A stretch of DNA of 64,000 nt from Bradyrhizobium sp. WSM1417 (GCF_000515415.1 NZ_KI911783.1:6001831-6065830); one strand, 5' to 3'. Counted from the stretch's first letter, positions 8,352 to 16,575 are shown. Program-made: numbers and translations. Notes: a model not told the origin generated them from the letters alone.

Positions 8352-8585
8352 CTATTTCGGCTTCTTGGCAGGTTCAGGCGGACGCGCCCCGCTCCATGGA
8401 TCATACTTCTCCTTGGACTCCGGAATGCGCTCGAGTGCGGCCTTGTAGGCCTTCTCGTCGACCTTGGGCTTGTTGTCCGACTTCTGGCCGCCCTCGTTAG
8501 GCTGACGCCTGCCGCCGCCCATCTGCGCCTGCGCGGAGGTAACCGCCAGCACCAGCACGGCGGCCGCTATGACCAAAATCCTCAT
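8352..8585 (-). CDS. Secreted protein with DPWSGAR motif (paralogue of 6126-6440)
   Basis: A 77-aa protein with a signal peptide (MRILVIAAAVLVLAVTSAQAQ), a Gly/Arg/Asn-rich segment, then EKAYKAALERIPESKEKYDPWSGARPPEP and a Lys/Pro tail. The helical AYK..L..IP[DE]SK..DPW pattern is shared with the gene at 6126-6440. The ATG at 8585 gives a clean signal peptide; the frame is open nine codons further. Function unknown. Confidence 0.75.
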   Translation of the reverse strand: MRILVIAAAVLVLAVTSAQAQMGGGRRQPNEGGQKSDNKPKVDEKAYKAALERIPESKEKYDPWSGARPPEPAKKPK

Positions 8586-8656
8586 GGGCGCAATCCCCCT
8601 CGTCTGGGGCACAAACTAGCCGGCAATTATGGAATAGCCAATGCCGCGGGCTCCAG

Positions 8657-8752
8657 GGCCCCAGGAAATCTGGCTCCAAGAAATCCTGGCTCCAAGAAAT
8701 CTTGGGTCCAAGAAATCTTGGGTCCAAGAAATCCTGGCTTCAGCAAATCTTG
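8657..8752. repeat. 16-bp tandem repeat, six units
   Basis: Six contiguous 16-bp units with consensus GSTCCAAGAAATCYTG, at 8657, 8673, 8689, 8705, 8721 and 8737. The middle four differ at only two or three positions and the outer two are more diverged. There are no spacers between units and no coding frame runs through with protein-like composition. Confidence 0.92.
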
Positions 8753-8816
8753 ATCGGCCGGGTCTTCGTCGGATCGCATTCGTGCCTATGTTTTGGCCCG
8801 CAGGGGACCCTCACGG

Positions 8817-9221
8817 ATGTTACGGATTATTGCTCATGCCGCGCTGCTGGCCAGTGCGCTCGCGCTCGGGGCCTGCGGCTTTGCCGACAGCCGCGCACCG
8901 GTGCCCGAGTTCATGCGCATGAAGGAAGCCGAGCAGCCGCCGCCCGAACCGCCCCCCGACGTCAGACGCGTCGTGCGCGGGCAGATCGAATTCGTCTTCC
9001 TCAGCACGTCCAACCCGCGTGAGGTGCATGTCGCCCCACCCCATCGTGAGGTGCGGGGACCGGGCTGGACAGCTTGCGTCCGCGCCCAGCTCACCTCGGC
9101 GACCGGCTCGCCGCTCGGTCCGCAGACCTACATCGTGACCATATCAGGCGGAAAGGTGATCGATCGCCGCCGCGCCGAAGCGGACGACATCTGCGGATCG
9201 GAAAGCTACGAGCCGATCTAG
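8817..9221 (+). CDS. Lipoprotein of unknown function
   Basis: A 134-aa lipoprotein: signal peptide MLRIIAHAALLASALALGA with the lipidated Cys in LGAC, a Pro/Glu-rich linker (EQPPPEPPPD), then a compact domain with strands (GQIEFVFLSTSNPREV, YIVTISGGKVIDRRRA) and three cysteines. GGGGA upstream supports ATG 8817. The tandem repeat lies just before it. No named family recognised. Confidence 0.7.
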   Translation: MLRIIAHAALLASALALGACGFADSRAPVPEFMRMKEAEQPPPEPPPDVRRVVRGQIEFVFLSTSNPREVHVAPPHREVRGPGWTACVRAQLTSATGSPLGPQTYIVTISGGKVIDRRRAEADDICGSESYEPI

Positions 9222-9332
9222 GAACAATCACGCCGACACGCGATCCAGTTCCGGGAAAAACCTGTAATTTTGCCGGAACGATCACGGCCTCCCCTTCTTG
9301 TTACCGCCGAGGGCAGTTTCGAGGAGGACATG

Positions 9333-9659
9333 ATGAGGACATTCACGATTGCATTGCTGGCTGGTGTCGGAGCCTTGGCAGCGGTGAGCGGCGCGAAGGC
9401 CGCCGACGTTTACACGACCCGCGAATACACCAGCCCCGATCTCGTCCAGCAAGTGCGGCTGGTCTGTGACGATTCGGGCAATTGCTATCGCACCCGCGGC
9501 GGCTCGCGCGTGATCGTGCGCGACTCCTACGCGACCATGCCGCGCGACCGTTACTACGAGCGCCGCACCTATCGTGACTGGGACGATGGTCCGCGCGCCG
9601 GCGTCGGCATCCGCGCGCCCGGCGTCAGTGTTGGCGTCGGTGTCGGCGATCGCTGGTAG
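9333..9659 (+). CDS. Secreted protein, Arg/Tyr-rich
   Basis: A protein of about 108 aa with a signal peptide (MRTFTIALLAGVGALAAVSGAKA). The mature part has a short Cys pair (VCDDSGNCYRTR), a Tyr/Arg-rich stretch (RDRYYERRTYRD) and a glycine/valine tail with GVGVGVGDRW-type repeats. Two ATGs are adjacent; the second is chosen because GGAGG then sits at a normal distance. This composition is common among small secreted Bradyrhizobium proteins with no assigned role. Confidence 0.7.
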   Translation: MRTFTIALLAGVGALAAVSGAKAADVYTTREYTSPDLVQQVRLVCDDSGNCYRTRGGSRVIVRDSYATMPRDRYYERRTYRDWDDGPRAGVGIRAPGVSVGVGVGDRW

Positions 9660-9734
9660 TCGATGAAGCCATGACAGACGGGACCGGACGAGATAACTCG
9701 CCCGGTCCTGCCTCTGCGATTCGCATCGCTGACA

Positions 9735-10091
9735 TCAGGCGGCAAGCGTCTGCTGCTGGAACTGCTCGTAGGCCGCGATCGCGTCCGCGGCATACATCAG
9801 CGACGGCCCACCGCCCATATAGACGGCCATGCCGAGCGTTTCCTCGACCTCCTCGCGCGTTGCACCGAGCTTGACCAGGGCTTCGGTATGGAAGCCGATG
9901 CAGCCGTCGCAATGCGCGGCAACGCCGAGCGCGAGCGCAATCATTTCCTTCGTCTTCTTGTCCAGCGCGCCGTCGCGCGTGGCGGCCTGGGCAAGCGCGG
10001 CAAATCCCTTCATGGTATCGGGAATGTCACTGCGCAGCTTGCGCAGGTTGGCGGAGATTTGGCGGGTGATCTCGGGGTAATTCTTGTCCAT
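9735..10091 (-). CDS. AhpD-like carboxymuconolactone decarboxylase family protein
   Basis: A 118-aa AhpD-fold protein. The peroxidase-type motif is present: E49, then C61-x2-C64 and H68 (AAHCDGCIGFHTEAL). Such proteins use the CxxC pair as a thiol peroxidase or disulfide-exchange centre. The gene is third in an apparent operon with the PmpA- and PmpB-like transport genes (21-nt gap). That suggests a job in thiol or sulfur-species handling rather than aromatic degradation. Confidence 0.85.
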   Translation of the reverse strand: MDKNYPEITRQISANLRKLRSDIPDTMKGFAALAQAATRDGALDKKTKEMIALALGVAAHCDGCIGFHTEALVKLGATREEVEETLGMAVYMGGGPSLMYAADAIAAYEQFQQQTLAA

Positions 10092-10112
10092 GACCTACTC
10101 TCTGCGTTTACT

Positions 10113-10586
10113 CTAGGTGTCGAACGGGTCGGCCGGCGTAACGAGGCGCGTCAACGACGGCAGGTGAGCGATGAAGCGGGCGAGCACCATGCCTGCACTC
10201 ATCGCAGCGACGAAGATGACGGCGGACACGGAGCCAAATCCGAGCGCGGTTAGCGCCGGCCCCGGACAGAAGCCCGCCAATCCCCAACCCACACCGAAGA
10301 TCGCGGGACCTGCGATGATCCTGGGATCGATGTCGCTTCGCGTCGGAAGATAAAATCGTTCGGCGAAGTAGGGACGCGCGAGCTTTAGGACGCGTTTGAA
10401 TCCGGTGAAAGTCACGGCCACCGCGCCGGCCATCACGAAGGCAAGGCTCGCATCCCACGTCCCCGCAGGAATGCCGCCGACGTCGAGGAAGTTCAGGACC
10501 TTCGCCGGATTCGCCATGCCCGAGACGATCAGGCCGAGGCCGAAGATCACGCCGATTAGGAATTGAACCGGTATAGCCATCGCCAT
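10113..10586 (-). CDS. YeeE/YedE half-transporter, DUF6691 (PmpB-like)
   Basis: A 157-aa membrane protein with four or five helices and the family signatures GLGLIVSGMANPAKV near the N-terminus and GVGWGLAGFCPGPAL near residue 105, whose Cys lines the pore in YeeE-type sulfur-compound carriers. Half-size pairs of this type (PmpA/PmpB) are often linked to BigR-type regulators. The ATG overlaps the stop of the upstream half by one base, so the two halves are made together. Confidence 0.86.
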   Translation of the reverse strand: MAMAIPVQFLIGVIFGLGLIVSGMANPAKVLNFLDVGGIPAGTWDASLAFVMAGAVAVTFTGFKRVLKLARPYFAERFYLPTRSDIDPRIIAGPAIFGVGWGLAGFCPGPALTALGFGSVSAVIFVAAMSAGMVLARFIAHLPSLTRLVTPADPFDT

Positions 10587-11014
10587 CAGTTCCAGTGCCG
10601 CATCACGAGGACCGTCGCCATGCCGGCCGCCATGAAGGTCATGGTCGCGACCAGCGAGCGCGCCGAGAGCCGCGACAGGCCGCAGACGCCGTGGCCGGAG
10701 GTACAGCCACTGCCCCAGACCGAACCGAAACCCGTGAGCAAGCCGCCGACAATCAAAACGACCGGGGTCGCCTCGATCGTCTGCGCCGGCAGACTTCCGG
10801 TGACGAGCAGCACCAGCACGGGCGCGGAGACGAGACCTGCGACGAAGGCAAGCCGGCCCGGAAATTGACGGTCCTCATAAGGGGGAAACAGCCGCGCGGC
10901 GATGCCGCTGACGCCGGCGATCCGCCCCGTCGCCCACATCAGCAGAACGGCAGACAAGCCGATCAGCGCACCACCAACAAGGGAGGCGATCGGCGTAAAT
11001 GATGTTGAGACCAT
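10586..11014 (-). CDS. YeeE/YedE half-transporter (PmpA-like)
   Basis: A 142-aa membrane protein, the other half of the YeeE/YedE pair. It shows GGALIGLSAVLLMWATGRIAG at the N-terminus and GFGSVWGSGCTSGHGVCGLSRLS near residue 105, the conserved Cys-containing pore motif of thiosulfate/sulfur carriers. It is the first gene of the minus-strand operon, divergent from the BigR-type regulator, with 94 bp between the two starts that hold an AT-rich inverted repeat. Transported species is inferred, not shown. Confidence 0.86.
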   Translation of the reverse strand: MVSTSFTPIASLVGGALIGLSAVLLMWATGRIAGVSGIAARLFPPYEDRQFPGRLAFVAGLVSAPVLVLLVTGSLPAQTIEATPVVLIVGGLLTGFGSVWGSGCTSGHGVCGLSRLSARSLVATMTFMAAGMATVLVMRHWN

Positions 11015-11086
11015 GCGACCTCCGGATCGAGAGTACGCCCGGCGCGGGCACTGGATACCGTTACTTTAGCGCTTTCGTAATTTCGA

Positions 11087-11100
11087 ATATACTAATATAT
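11087..11100. promoter_or_regulatory. Candidate operator of the BigR-type regulator
   Basis: ATATACTAATATAT, an inverted repeat ATATA-N4-TATAT in an otherwise GC-rich intergenic region, sits 9 bp before the regulator's ATG and between the two divergent operons. AT-rich palindromes are the known target type of BigR regulators. Assignment is inference. Confidence 0.5.
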
Positions 11101-11108
11101 AACTGGCC

Positions 11109-11429
11109 ATGAAACGCAAGGTCCGCAATCAAGAGTTGGTCGCGCTTGAGGAGAAGGCCGAGGAGGCTTCCCGCCTCCTCACGGCCATGGGCAATCCGAA
11201 GCGGCTGCTGGTCCTCTGCAACATGCTGGACGGCGAGAAGTCGGTCGGCGAACTCGCCGACATCGCGGGCCTGTCGTCGGCCGCACTATCTCAGCATCTC
11301 GGCAAGATGCGTGCATTGAGCCTGGTCAAACCCAGAAGGGATGGTCAGACGGTATACTACAGCATCGCGAGCCAGGAAGTCCGCGCGTTGCTGGAGACGC
11401 TGTACCGCCTCTTCTGCACTTCCGGATAG
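11109..11429 (+). CDS. ArsR-family persulfide/redox sensor, BigR type
   Basis: A 106-aa winged-helix ArsR regulator (recognition helix around SSAALSQHLGKMR, wing RRDGQTVYYS). It lacks the metal-binding ELCVCDL motif. Instead it has two cysteines, C37 (VLCNML) and C103 (RLFCTS), 66 residues apart. This is the same spacing as the C42/C108 pair of Xylella BigR, where sulfide-derived persulfides link them and release DNA. It is divergent from PmpA/PmpB and directly upstream of ccoG (34-nt gap), so it probably represses both sides. Confidence 0.84.
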   Translation: MKRKVRNQELVALEEKAEEASRLLTAMGNPKRLLVLCNMLDGEKSVGELADIAGLSSAALSQHLGKMRALSLVKPRRDGQTVYYSIASQEVRALLETLYRLFCTSG

Positions 11430-11463
11430 GGTCCTCGCCCGCGCTAGACGCGAGGAACGCAGG

Positions 11464-12903
11464 ATGACCGACGACACCATCATCGAAGGCCCGCTCTACG
11501 AGAAGCGGAAGAAGGTCTACCCGCAATCGGTCCAAGGGCCGTTCCGCCGCATCAAATGGGCGATCCTCTGCGTCACGCTCGGCACCTATTACCTGTTGCC
11601 CTTCATTCGCTGGAACCGCGGACCCGGCCTGCCGAACCAGGCTGTCCTGGTCGACTTGCCGCATCGCCGCTTCTATTTCTTCTTCATCGAACTGTGGCCG
11701 CAGGAGGTCTATTACTTCACGGGCCTGCTCATCATTGCCGCCATGGTGCTGTTCCTGATGAACGCGGTGGCCGGTCGTATCTGGTGCGGCTACATGTGCC
11801 CACAGACGTTATGGACCGATTTGTTCTATGCAGTGGAACGCTGGGTCGAGGGCGACCGGCGCGAGCGCATGCTAGGCGACAAGCGCTACTGGACCTTTGG
11901 TCACATCCGGAAGGTCGCAACCAAGCACTTTCTCTGGATCATGATCGCCTGGTGGACCGGCGGCGCCTGGGTGCTCTATTTCGCTGACGCGCCGACGCTG
12001 GTGAAGGAGCTCGCCACTTTCCAGGCCCCCTTCATCGCCTATCTCTGGATCGGCATCCTGACCGCAACGACCTACGTCTTTGCAGGTCACGCCCGCGAGC
12101 AGATGTGCATCTACATGTGTCCCTGGCCGCGCATCCAGGCGGCGCTGACCGATGAATGGGCACTCAACGTCACGTATCGCCGCGACCGTGGCGAGCCACG
12201 CATGTCGGTGAAGAAGGCGCAGGTCGCCCGCACCCATGGCGACATCGCGGGCGACTGCATCGACTGCCACCAGTGCATCAATGTCTGCCCGACCGGCGTC
12301 GACATCCGGCACGGCATCCAGCTCGGCTGCATCCAATGCGGCCTGTGCATCGACGCCTGCGACAGCGTCATGCGGGAGATCGGCCGGCGCGCCGGCCTGA
12401 TCGGCTACGATACCGACATCAACCTGCAGCGCCGGAGCGAGGGCAAGGCGCCGATTTACCGCATCATCCGCGCGCGTACCCTGATCTATACCGCGGCCAT
12501 TGCCGTCGTCGGCGGCATCATGCTCTACGCGCTCGCCACGCGCGCGACGATGGACGTCAACGTGCTGCACGAGCGTAATCCGCTCTTCGTTCAGCTCGCC
12601 GGTGGCGGCGTCCGCAACGACTACACCGTGCGCATCCTCAACAAGGGTGCACAGCGGTCGTTCGCGCTTGAGGTCTCCGGCCTGCCGGGCGCGACAATTC
12701 GCGTCGCCGGCATCGAGGCTGGAGCTGACGGCAAGCCCGTCGTCGAGGTTGGGCAGGATCAGACCCGCGAGGTCCGGCTGTCGGTGCAGGTCGACCCGAC
12801 GCAGCTGCCGCAGACATCGCGCGACATCGACATCGGGATCACCGACACCGCCGGCGGCGGACGTGCAAGCGCCCGCGACCATTTCGTGCCGGGTGACCAC
12901 TAG
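11464..12903 (+). CDS. ccoG: CcoG/RdxA/FixG-family iron-sulfur membrane protein
   Basis: The 479-aa protein has several transmembrane helices, the conserved GRIWCGYMCPQTLWTDLF and CIYMCPWPRIQ segments, and two ferredoxin-type clusters of cysteines (CIDCHQCINVCP and CIQCGLCIDACD). A further helix and a C-terminal periplasmic beta domain (about residues 375-479) follow. CcoG is a cupric reductase that helps supply copper to cbb3-type cytochrome oxidase. The gene follows the BigR-type regulator in the same direction and is not flanked by fixH/I/S or ccoNOP here. ATG 11464 is preceded by AGG and matches the usual start MTDD...YEKRKKVYP. Confidence 0.92.
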   Translation: MTDDTIIEGPLYEKRKKVYPQSVQGPFRRIKWAILCVTLGTYYLLPFIRWNRGPGLPNQAVLVDLPHRRFYFFFIELWPQEVYYFTGLLIIAAMVLFLMNAVAGRIWCGYMCPQTLWTDLFYAVERWVEGDRRERMLGDKRYWTFGHIRKVATKHFLWIMIAWWTGGAWVLYFADAPTLVKELATFQAPFIAYLWIGILTATTYVFAGHAREQMCIYMCPWPRIQAALTDEWALNVTYRRDRGEPRMSVKKAQVARTHGDIAGDCIDCHQCINVCPTGVDIRHGIQLGCIQCGLCIDACDSVMREIGRRAGLIGYDTDINLQRRSEGKAPIYRIIRARTLIYTAAIAVVGGIMLYALATRATMDVNVLHERNPLFVQLAGGGVRNDYTVRILNKGAQRSFALEVSGLPGATIRVAGIEAGADGKPVVEVGQDQTREVRLSVQVDPTQLPQTSRDIDIGITDTAGGGRASARDHFVPGDH

Positions 12904-13045
12904 GCACTATCTCCCGCGGCATCCGGCGGCTCGCGGCCGGATGCTCAACGAGACGTTAATATTACCACTCGAATTGAAGCGGCGTCCCAACGGTATTTTC
13001 CAATCTTTGCGCTAAGCATGGCCTCCTGAACGGGGACGACGGGAC

Positions 13046-14209
13046 GTGGTCGACATCGCGCACCAGGCTGCGATCAATCCGGCATCGGCAAAGCCTGCCG
13101 CGGCCTCGCGCGCGCGCGTCCCGCTTACGGCGATCGAGCCCGGCCAGTGGCGCGCACTCGCGCAGCGCGCGATCGAGCCGAACGGATATTACCTGCCGGG
13201 CTGGGAGCTCGCTGTGAGCGCAACCGCGCGCGGCCGCACCGATGCCTCGGCGCTTCCCGCATACGATGGATCGCGGCTGATCGGGCTGATGCCGGTGATC
13301 TCGCTCTGGCGTGCATGGAAGATCCCTCTGCCCGCGCTGGTGAGTGCGCACCCCTATGGCACGCTTTGCAGCCCGCTGATCGACCGCGATGCCCCGATCG
13401 AGGCAGTGACGCGCCTGTTGCAGCAGGCCCGAGCGACCGGAGCGCATGCGCTCGTGCTGAACGATGTGGCGCTCGATGGGGCGGCGATGACCGCCCTCAA
13501 CCAGGTTCTGAATCGCGACGGCCTGAAGCCGCGCCTCCTCAGCTCCTACATCCGCGCCAGCCTCGACGCGACCCAGGACGGTGAGACGCTGCTACGCGAC
13601 GCGCTCGGCACCAAAAAGCTCAAGGAGCTGCGCCGCCAACGGCATCGTCTCGAAGACCACGGCGCCGTCGTGTTCGATGTCGCGCACAGCCCCGACGAGA
13701 TCAGGCCCGCGCTCGAGACATTTTTGCAGCTCGAAGCCAGTGGCTGGAAGGGCAAGCGCGGAACCGCGCTGGTCCAGCATGCCGGCGATGCAAGCTTCAT
13801 CCGCCGCGCCGTTCCCGCGCTGGCAGAAACCGCGCAATGCGAGATCGTCACCCTTCGCGCCGGCGCGACGCCGGTAGCCGCTGGGATCGTGCTGCGCCAT
13901 CAGGACCGCGCCTTCTTCTTCAAGCTCGGCATTGACGAGCGCTTTGCAAGATATTCGCCGGGCGTGCAGCTTACGCTCGAGCTCACCCGCCGCCTCTGCG
14001 CCGACCCGGCCATCGCCAGCGCGGACTCCACGGCGAGCGCCGATCACCCCATGATCAACCCGATCTGGCGCGGGCGCTTCGCCGTCGGCGACGTGCTGAT
14101 ACCGTTGCGGCGGAACGACCCCATCGTGGCGCTCGTTCACGGAGCGCTCGCGGCGCACGGCATCGCCTACGCGGCGGCGCGCCGCGCAGTTCGCCTGCTT
14201 CGTAAATAG
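13046..14209 (+). CDS. GNAT/BioF2-like acyltransferase
   Basis: A 387-aa protein of the FemAB/CelD-like acetyltransferase group (GNAT_6). Typical elements are the basic KKLKELRRQRHRLEDHG segment near residue 193, FLQLEASGWKGKRGTAL near residue 228, and strands VAAGIVLRHQDRAFFFKLGID followed by YSPGVQLTLEL. Such proteins often modify polysaccharides or lipids. The start is GTG with GGGA just upstream, and no ATG is available near it. It ends 8 nt before the convergent dsbA-like gene. Confidence 0.8.
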   Translation: MVDIAHQAAINPASAKPAAASRARVPLTAIEPGQWRALAQRAIEPNGYYLPGWELAVSATARGRTDASALPAYDGSRLIGLMPVISLWRAWKIPLPALVSAHPYGTLCSPLIDRDAPIEAVTRLLQQARATGAHALVLNDVALDGAAMTALNQVLNRDGLKPRLLSSYIRASLDATQDGETLLRDALGTKKLKELRRQRHRLEDHGAVVFDVAHSPDEIRPALETFLQLEASGWKGKRGTALVQHAGDASFIRRAVPALAETAQCEIVTLRAGATPVAAGIVLRHQDRAFFFKLGIDERFARYSPGVQLTLELTRRLCADPAIASADSTASADHPMINPIWRGRFAVGDVLIPLRRNDPIVALVHGALAAHGIAYAAARRAVRLLRK

Positions 14210-14217
14210 GATGGCTC

Positions 14218-14883
14218 CTATTCCGCCGCCTGGGCGTTGATCTCCGCCGAAACTTCGCGGATGGCCCGCGCGAGCATGTTGGGATCCTGCGCGCCGGAGA
14301 CGGCGTATTTTTGCGCGAACACGTAGGTCGGCACGCCGGAGATGCCTTTCTCGGCGGCTTCCTGCGCGTCCGCCGATACGCGCGCGACGTCCTCGTCGGT
14401 CACGAGTCGCTTGCGCACGTCGTCGGCATCGAGGCCGACATCGGCAGCCGCCTGCACCAGCACGTTCAAATCGGTGAGGTCGCCGCCGTCGCGGAAGTAG
14501 AGCTCCATCAGGCGCTGCTTCATCTCGGGCGCCTTGCCGATCGCCTCGGCCCAGAGGATCAGGCGGTGGCAGTCGGTGGTGTTGGGCTGACGCGCGACAA
14601 GCTCGGGCCGATAGACGAGCCCCTCTTCGCCCGCGGCCGCAACGACGCGTCCCGCAATGCCCTTATAGGCCTCGACCGAGCCGAACTTCTTGGTGAGATA
14701 CTCCTCCCGGCTGATGCCCTCGGACGGCACCCAGGGATTGAGGAAGAAGGGACGGAAATTGAGCTTGATCGGAACGTCGGGCACCAGCGCCAGCGCGCTC
14801 TCGATCCGGTGCTTGCCGATATAGCACCAGGGGCACACCACGTCGGAAACGACGTCGATCTGGAGCGGCTTTAGGTTGCTCAT
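14218..14883 (-). CDS. DsbA-family oxidoreductase, FrnE-like
   Basis: A 221-aa cytoplasmic thioredoxin-fold protein with CPWC (Cys17, Cys20) right after the first strand, an inserted helical domain, and the cis-proline loop GVPTYVF near residue 182. The N-terminal DVVCPWCYIGKHR and the YRPELVARQPNT-TDCHRL segment are typical of FrnE/2-hydroxychromene-isomerase-like DsbA proteins. No signal peptide is present, consistent with FrnE. Role probably in thiol oxidation or isomerisation of small molecules. Confidence 0.88.
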   Translation of the reverse strand: MSNLKPLQIDVVSDVVCPWCYIGKHRIESALALVPDVPIKLNFRPFFLNPWVPSEGISREEYLTKKFGSVEAYKGIAGRVVAAAGEEGLVYRPELVARQPNTTDCHRLILWAEAIGKAPEMKQRLMELYFRDGGDLTDLNVLVQAAADVGLDADDVRKRLVTDEDVARVSADAQEAAEKGISGVPTYVFAQKYAVSGAQDPNMLARAIREVSAEINAQAAE

Positions 14884-14950
14884 GAGCGCCTCCTTCGGGC
14901 GTTGCGGGTTGTGCCCAAAGATAAGCCGAACCCATTCCGAGGCAAGGCCG

Positions 14951-15772
14951 CTAGCTCATGGCTGCTGCCATTTGTCGGAGCCGCTCGGCAGTGCGCTCGT
15001 CGGCCGGGAAGAAGGTTTCCAGGGCCAGCTCCGACAGCGTGATATCGACCGGCGTGCCAAACACCATGGTGGTGGAGAAGAAACTGAGTATCTCCCCCTC
15101 GTGGCGCAGCTTGAAGGGGATCGCGACATTGTCGCTCGACAGCGGCGCCGCGCGCGCCGGGATCGGATAGCTCTTCAGGTCGTTGTACAGCTTGATCAGC
15201 TCGGGATCGGCGGTCGCCTCGCATTGCCGGTGCAGCCGCTCCAAAAGATGCCCGCACCATTCCGCGAGATTGACCGTGCGCGGCGCCAGCGCCTCGGGAT
15301 GGAAGGCAAGCCTCAGCACGTTGAAGGGCTGGCCGAGCAGTCGCTGCGGAATGCCGGCGAGCAGCGGCGCGAGCATGCGGTTGGCGGAGACCAGATTCCA
15401 GTGCCGGTCATAAGCCAGCGCCGGATTGGGCTCGTGCGCCCTGAGGACGAGGTCGATCGCCTGGCGGGCTGATTTCAAGGCGGGATCCTCCAGCGGGCGC
15501 TGTGGAAAGGCCGGGGCATAGCCGGCGGCGACCAGCAGCACGTTGCGTTCGCGCAATGGCACGTCGAGCCGCTCGGCGAGTCTGAGCACCATGTCGCGCG
15601 AGGGTGCGGCACGGCCGGTCTCGACGAAGCTCAAATGGCGCGCCGAGATTTCGGCCTCGCCGGCGAGATCGAGCTGGCTCATGCGGCGGCGCTGCCGCCA
15701 TTCGCGCAAATGGTCGCCGATATGGACCGGTTGGCTGCGTTCGGCCTGCGCCGTGGATGCATGTGCGTTCAT
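14951..15772 (-). CDS. XRE-family regulator with MmyB-type ligand domain
   Basis: A 273-aa regulator. An N-terminal helix-turn-helix (HLREWRQRRRMSQLDLA...SARHLSFVETGR, residues about 20-60) is followed by an MmyB-like PAS-type domain (ALAYDRHWNLVSANRML and FHPEAL segments). This class binds a small ligand and commonly recognises TTACCTC-type palindromes. It is divergent from the 76-aa gene at 15874, with an ATTAC-N7-GTAAT palindrome between them, so it probably controls that gene and itself. Confidence 0.87.
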   Translation of the reverse strand: MNAHASTAQAERSQPVHIGDHLREWRQRRRMSQLDLAGEAEISARHLSFVETGRAAPSRDMVLRLAERLDVPLRERNVLLVAAGYAPAFPQRPLEDPALKSARQAIDLVLRAHEPNPALAYDRHWNLVSANRMLAPLLAGIPQRLLGQPFNVLRLAFHPEALAPRTVNLAEWCGHLLERLHRQCEATADPELIKLYNDLKSYPIPARAAPLSSDNVAIPFKLRHEGEILSFFSTTMVFGTPVDITLSELALETFFPADERTAERLRQMAAAMS

Positions 15773-15807
15773 GGTCGAAAACCTACCACGCAGATTTCGG
15801 CCCTTCC

Positions 15808-15824
15808 ATTACGTCGGAGGTAAT
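15808..15824. promoter_or_regulatory. Candidate operator of the XRE/MmyB-type regulator
   Basis: ATTACGTCGGAGGTAAT is a near-palindrome (ATTAC arms with inner TC/GA) 36 bp upstream of the regulator's start and 50 bp before the divergent gene. It resembles the TTACCTC-type sites reported for this regulator class. Confidence 0.55.
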
Positions 15825-15873
15825 CGAATTGGTCCTCGGGCCGGCGCATCTTGGGTCGCAACAGGAGACGACC

Positions 15874-16104
15874 ATGATCGCACTGCTGCTCTACCGGACC
15901 GTCACAGACCAGCTAGTTCCCTGGGCCATGGCGCTCGCAACCCGGATGCTGGCGCGCAGCCTCAACATGCCCGAGCCGCTGGTGCATTCGGCCGGCGACT
16001 ACGTCGTCGCGCAGGTCACGGCCTTCGAGCACAGCGTCGGCAGGAGCCTCTGCCCGTTCCGCCTCGCCCGCCTGCTTCGGGCCTGGTGGCGCGGATTGCA
16101 CTGA
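15874..16104 (+). CDS. Hypothetical protein divergent from the XRE regulator (76 aa)
   Basis: A 76-aa protein with a helical N-terminal half (TDQLVPWAMALATRMLARSL), an AGDYVVAQVTAFEHSVGR middle and a basic Trp-containing end (LARLLRAWWRGLH). AGGAGA before ATG 15874 decides the start. Its position next to the regulator and operator suggests it is a target. It is probably co-transcribed with the membrane protein gene 38 nt downstream. No family recognised. Confidence 0.65.
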   Translation: MIALLLYRTVTDQLVPWAMALATRMLARSLNMPEPLVHSAGDYVVAQVTAFEHSVGRSLCPFRLARLLRAWWRGLH

Positions 16105-16142
16105 GTTTCACCTCGAGCCCACCCCAACCATGGAGACCCACG

Positions 16143-16541
16143 ATGATCGACGCATCCACCTTCCTTCGCCGCGCGCTTCTTGCCGACGCGATCTTCAGCG
16201 GCGTCGCCGCTCTCGGCTTCACGTTCGGCGCCAGCGCGTTCGCCTCGCTGTTCAACCTGCCCGAAGCGCTGCTGCGCGAGACCGGCTTGTTCCTGATCGC
16301 CTACACCGCGCTCGTCGGCTGGCTCGCCTCCCGCGCCTTGGTGGCAAAGCCGCTCGTGCTGCTGGTCGTGGTCGGCAACGCGGCCTGGACGGCCGGCAGC
16401 ATCGCGCTGCTGCTCTCGGGCGCGGTGTCGCCGAACCTTGCCGGCGAGCTCATGGTCGTGGCACAGGCGATCGCGACCGGCGTGTTTGCCGAACTGCAAT
16501 ATGTGGGATTGCGCAGGAGCGGGAGTGCGTTGGCCGCGTGA
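16143..16541 (+). CDS. Small integral membrane protein, four helices
   Basis: A 132-aa protein with about four hydrophobic segments: residues about 10-30, 45-65, 68-90 and 98-118. The start has GGAGA 7-11 nt upstream. The layout (short head ASTFLRRALLADAIFSGVAAL, then loops bearing FNLPEALLRETG) matches small inner-membrane proteins seen next to oxidoreductases and regulators in Rhizobiales. It is the second gene after the XRE-controlled promoter. Function unknown. Confidence 0.72.
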   Translation: MIDASTFLRRALLADAIFSGVAALGFTFGASAFASLFNLPEALLRETGLFLIAYTALVGWLASRALVAKPLVLLVVVGNAAWTAGSIALLLSGAVSPNLAGELMVVAQAIATGVFAELQYVGLRRSGSALAA

Positions 16542-16575
16542 TGCCACATCACTTGCTGTCGTCGCATACGGAGAG

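Noticed and set aside
8657..8752. CRISPR array
   Set aside because: The 16-bp units are contiguous with no spacers and no cas genes are present.
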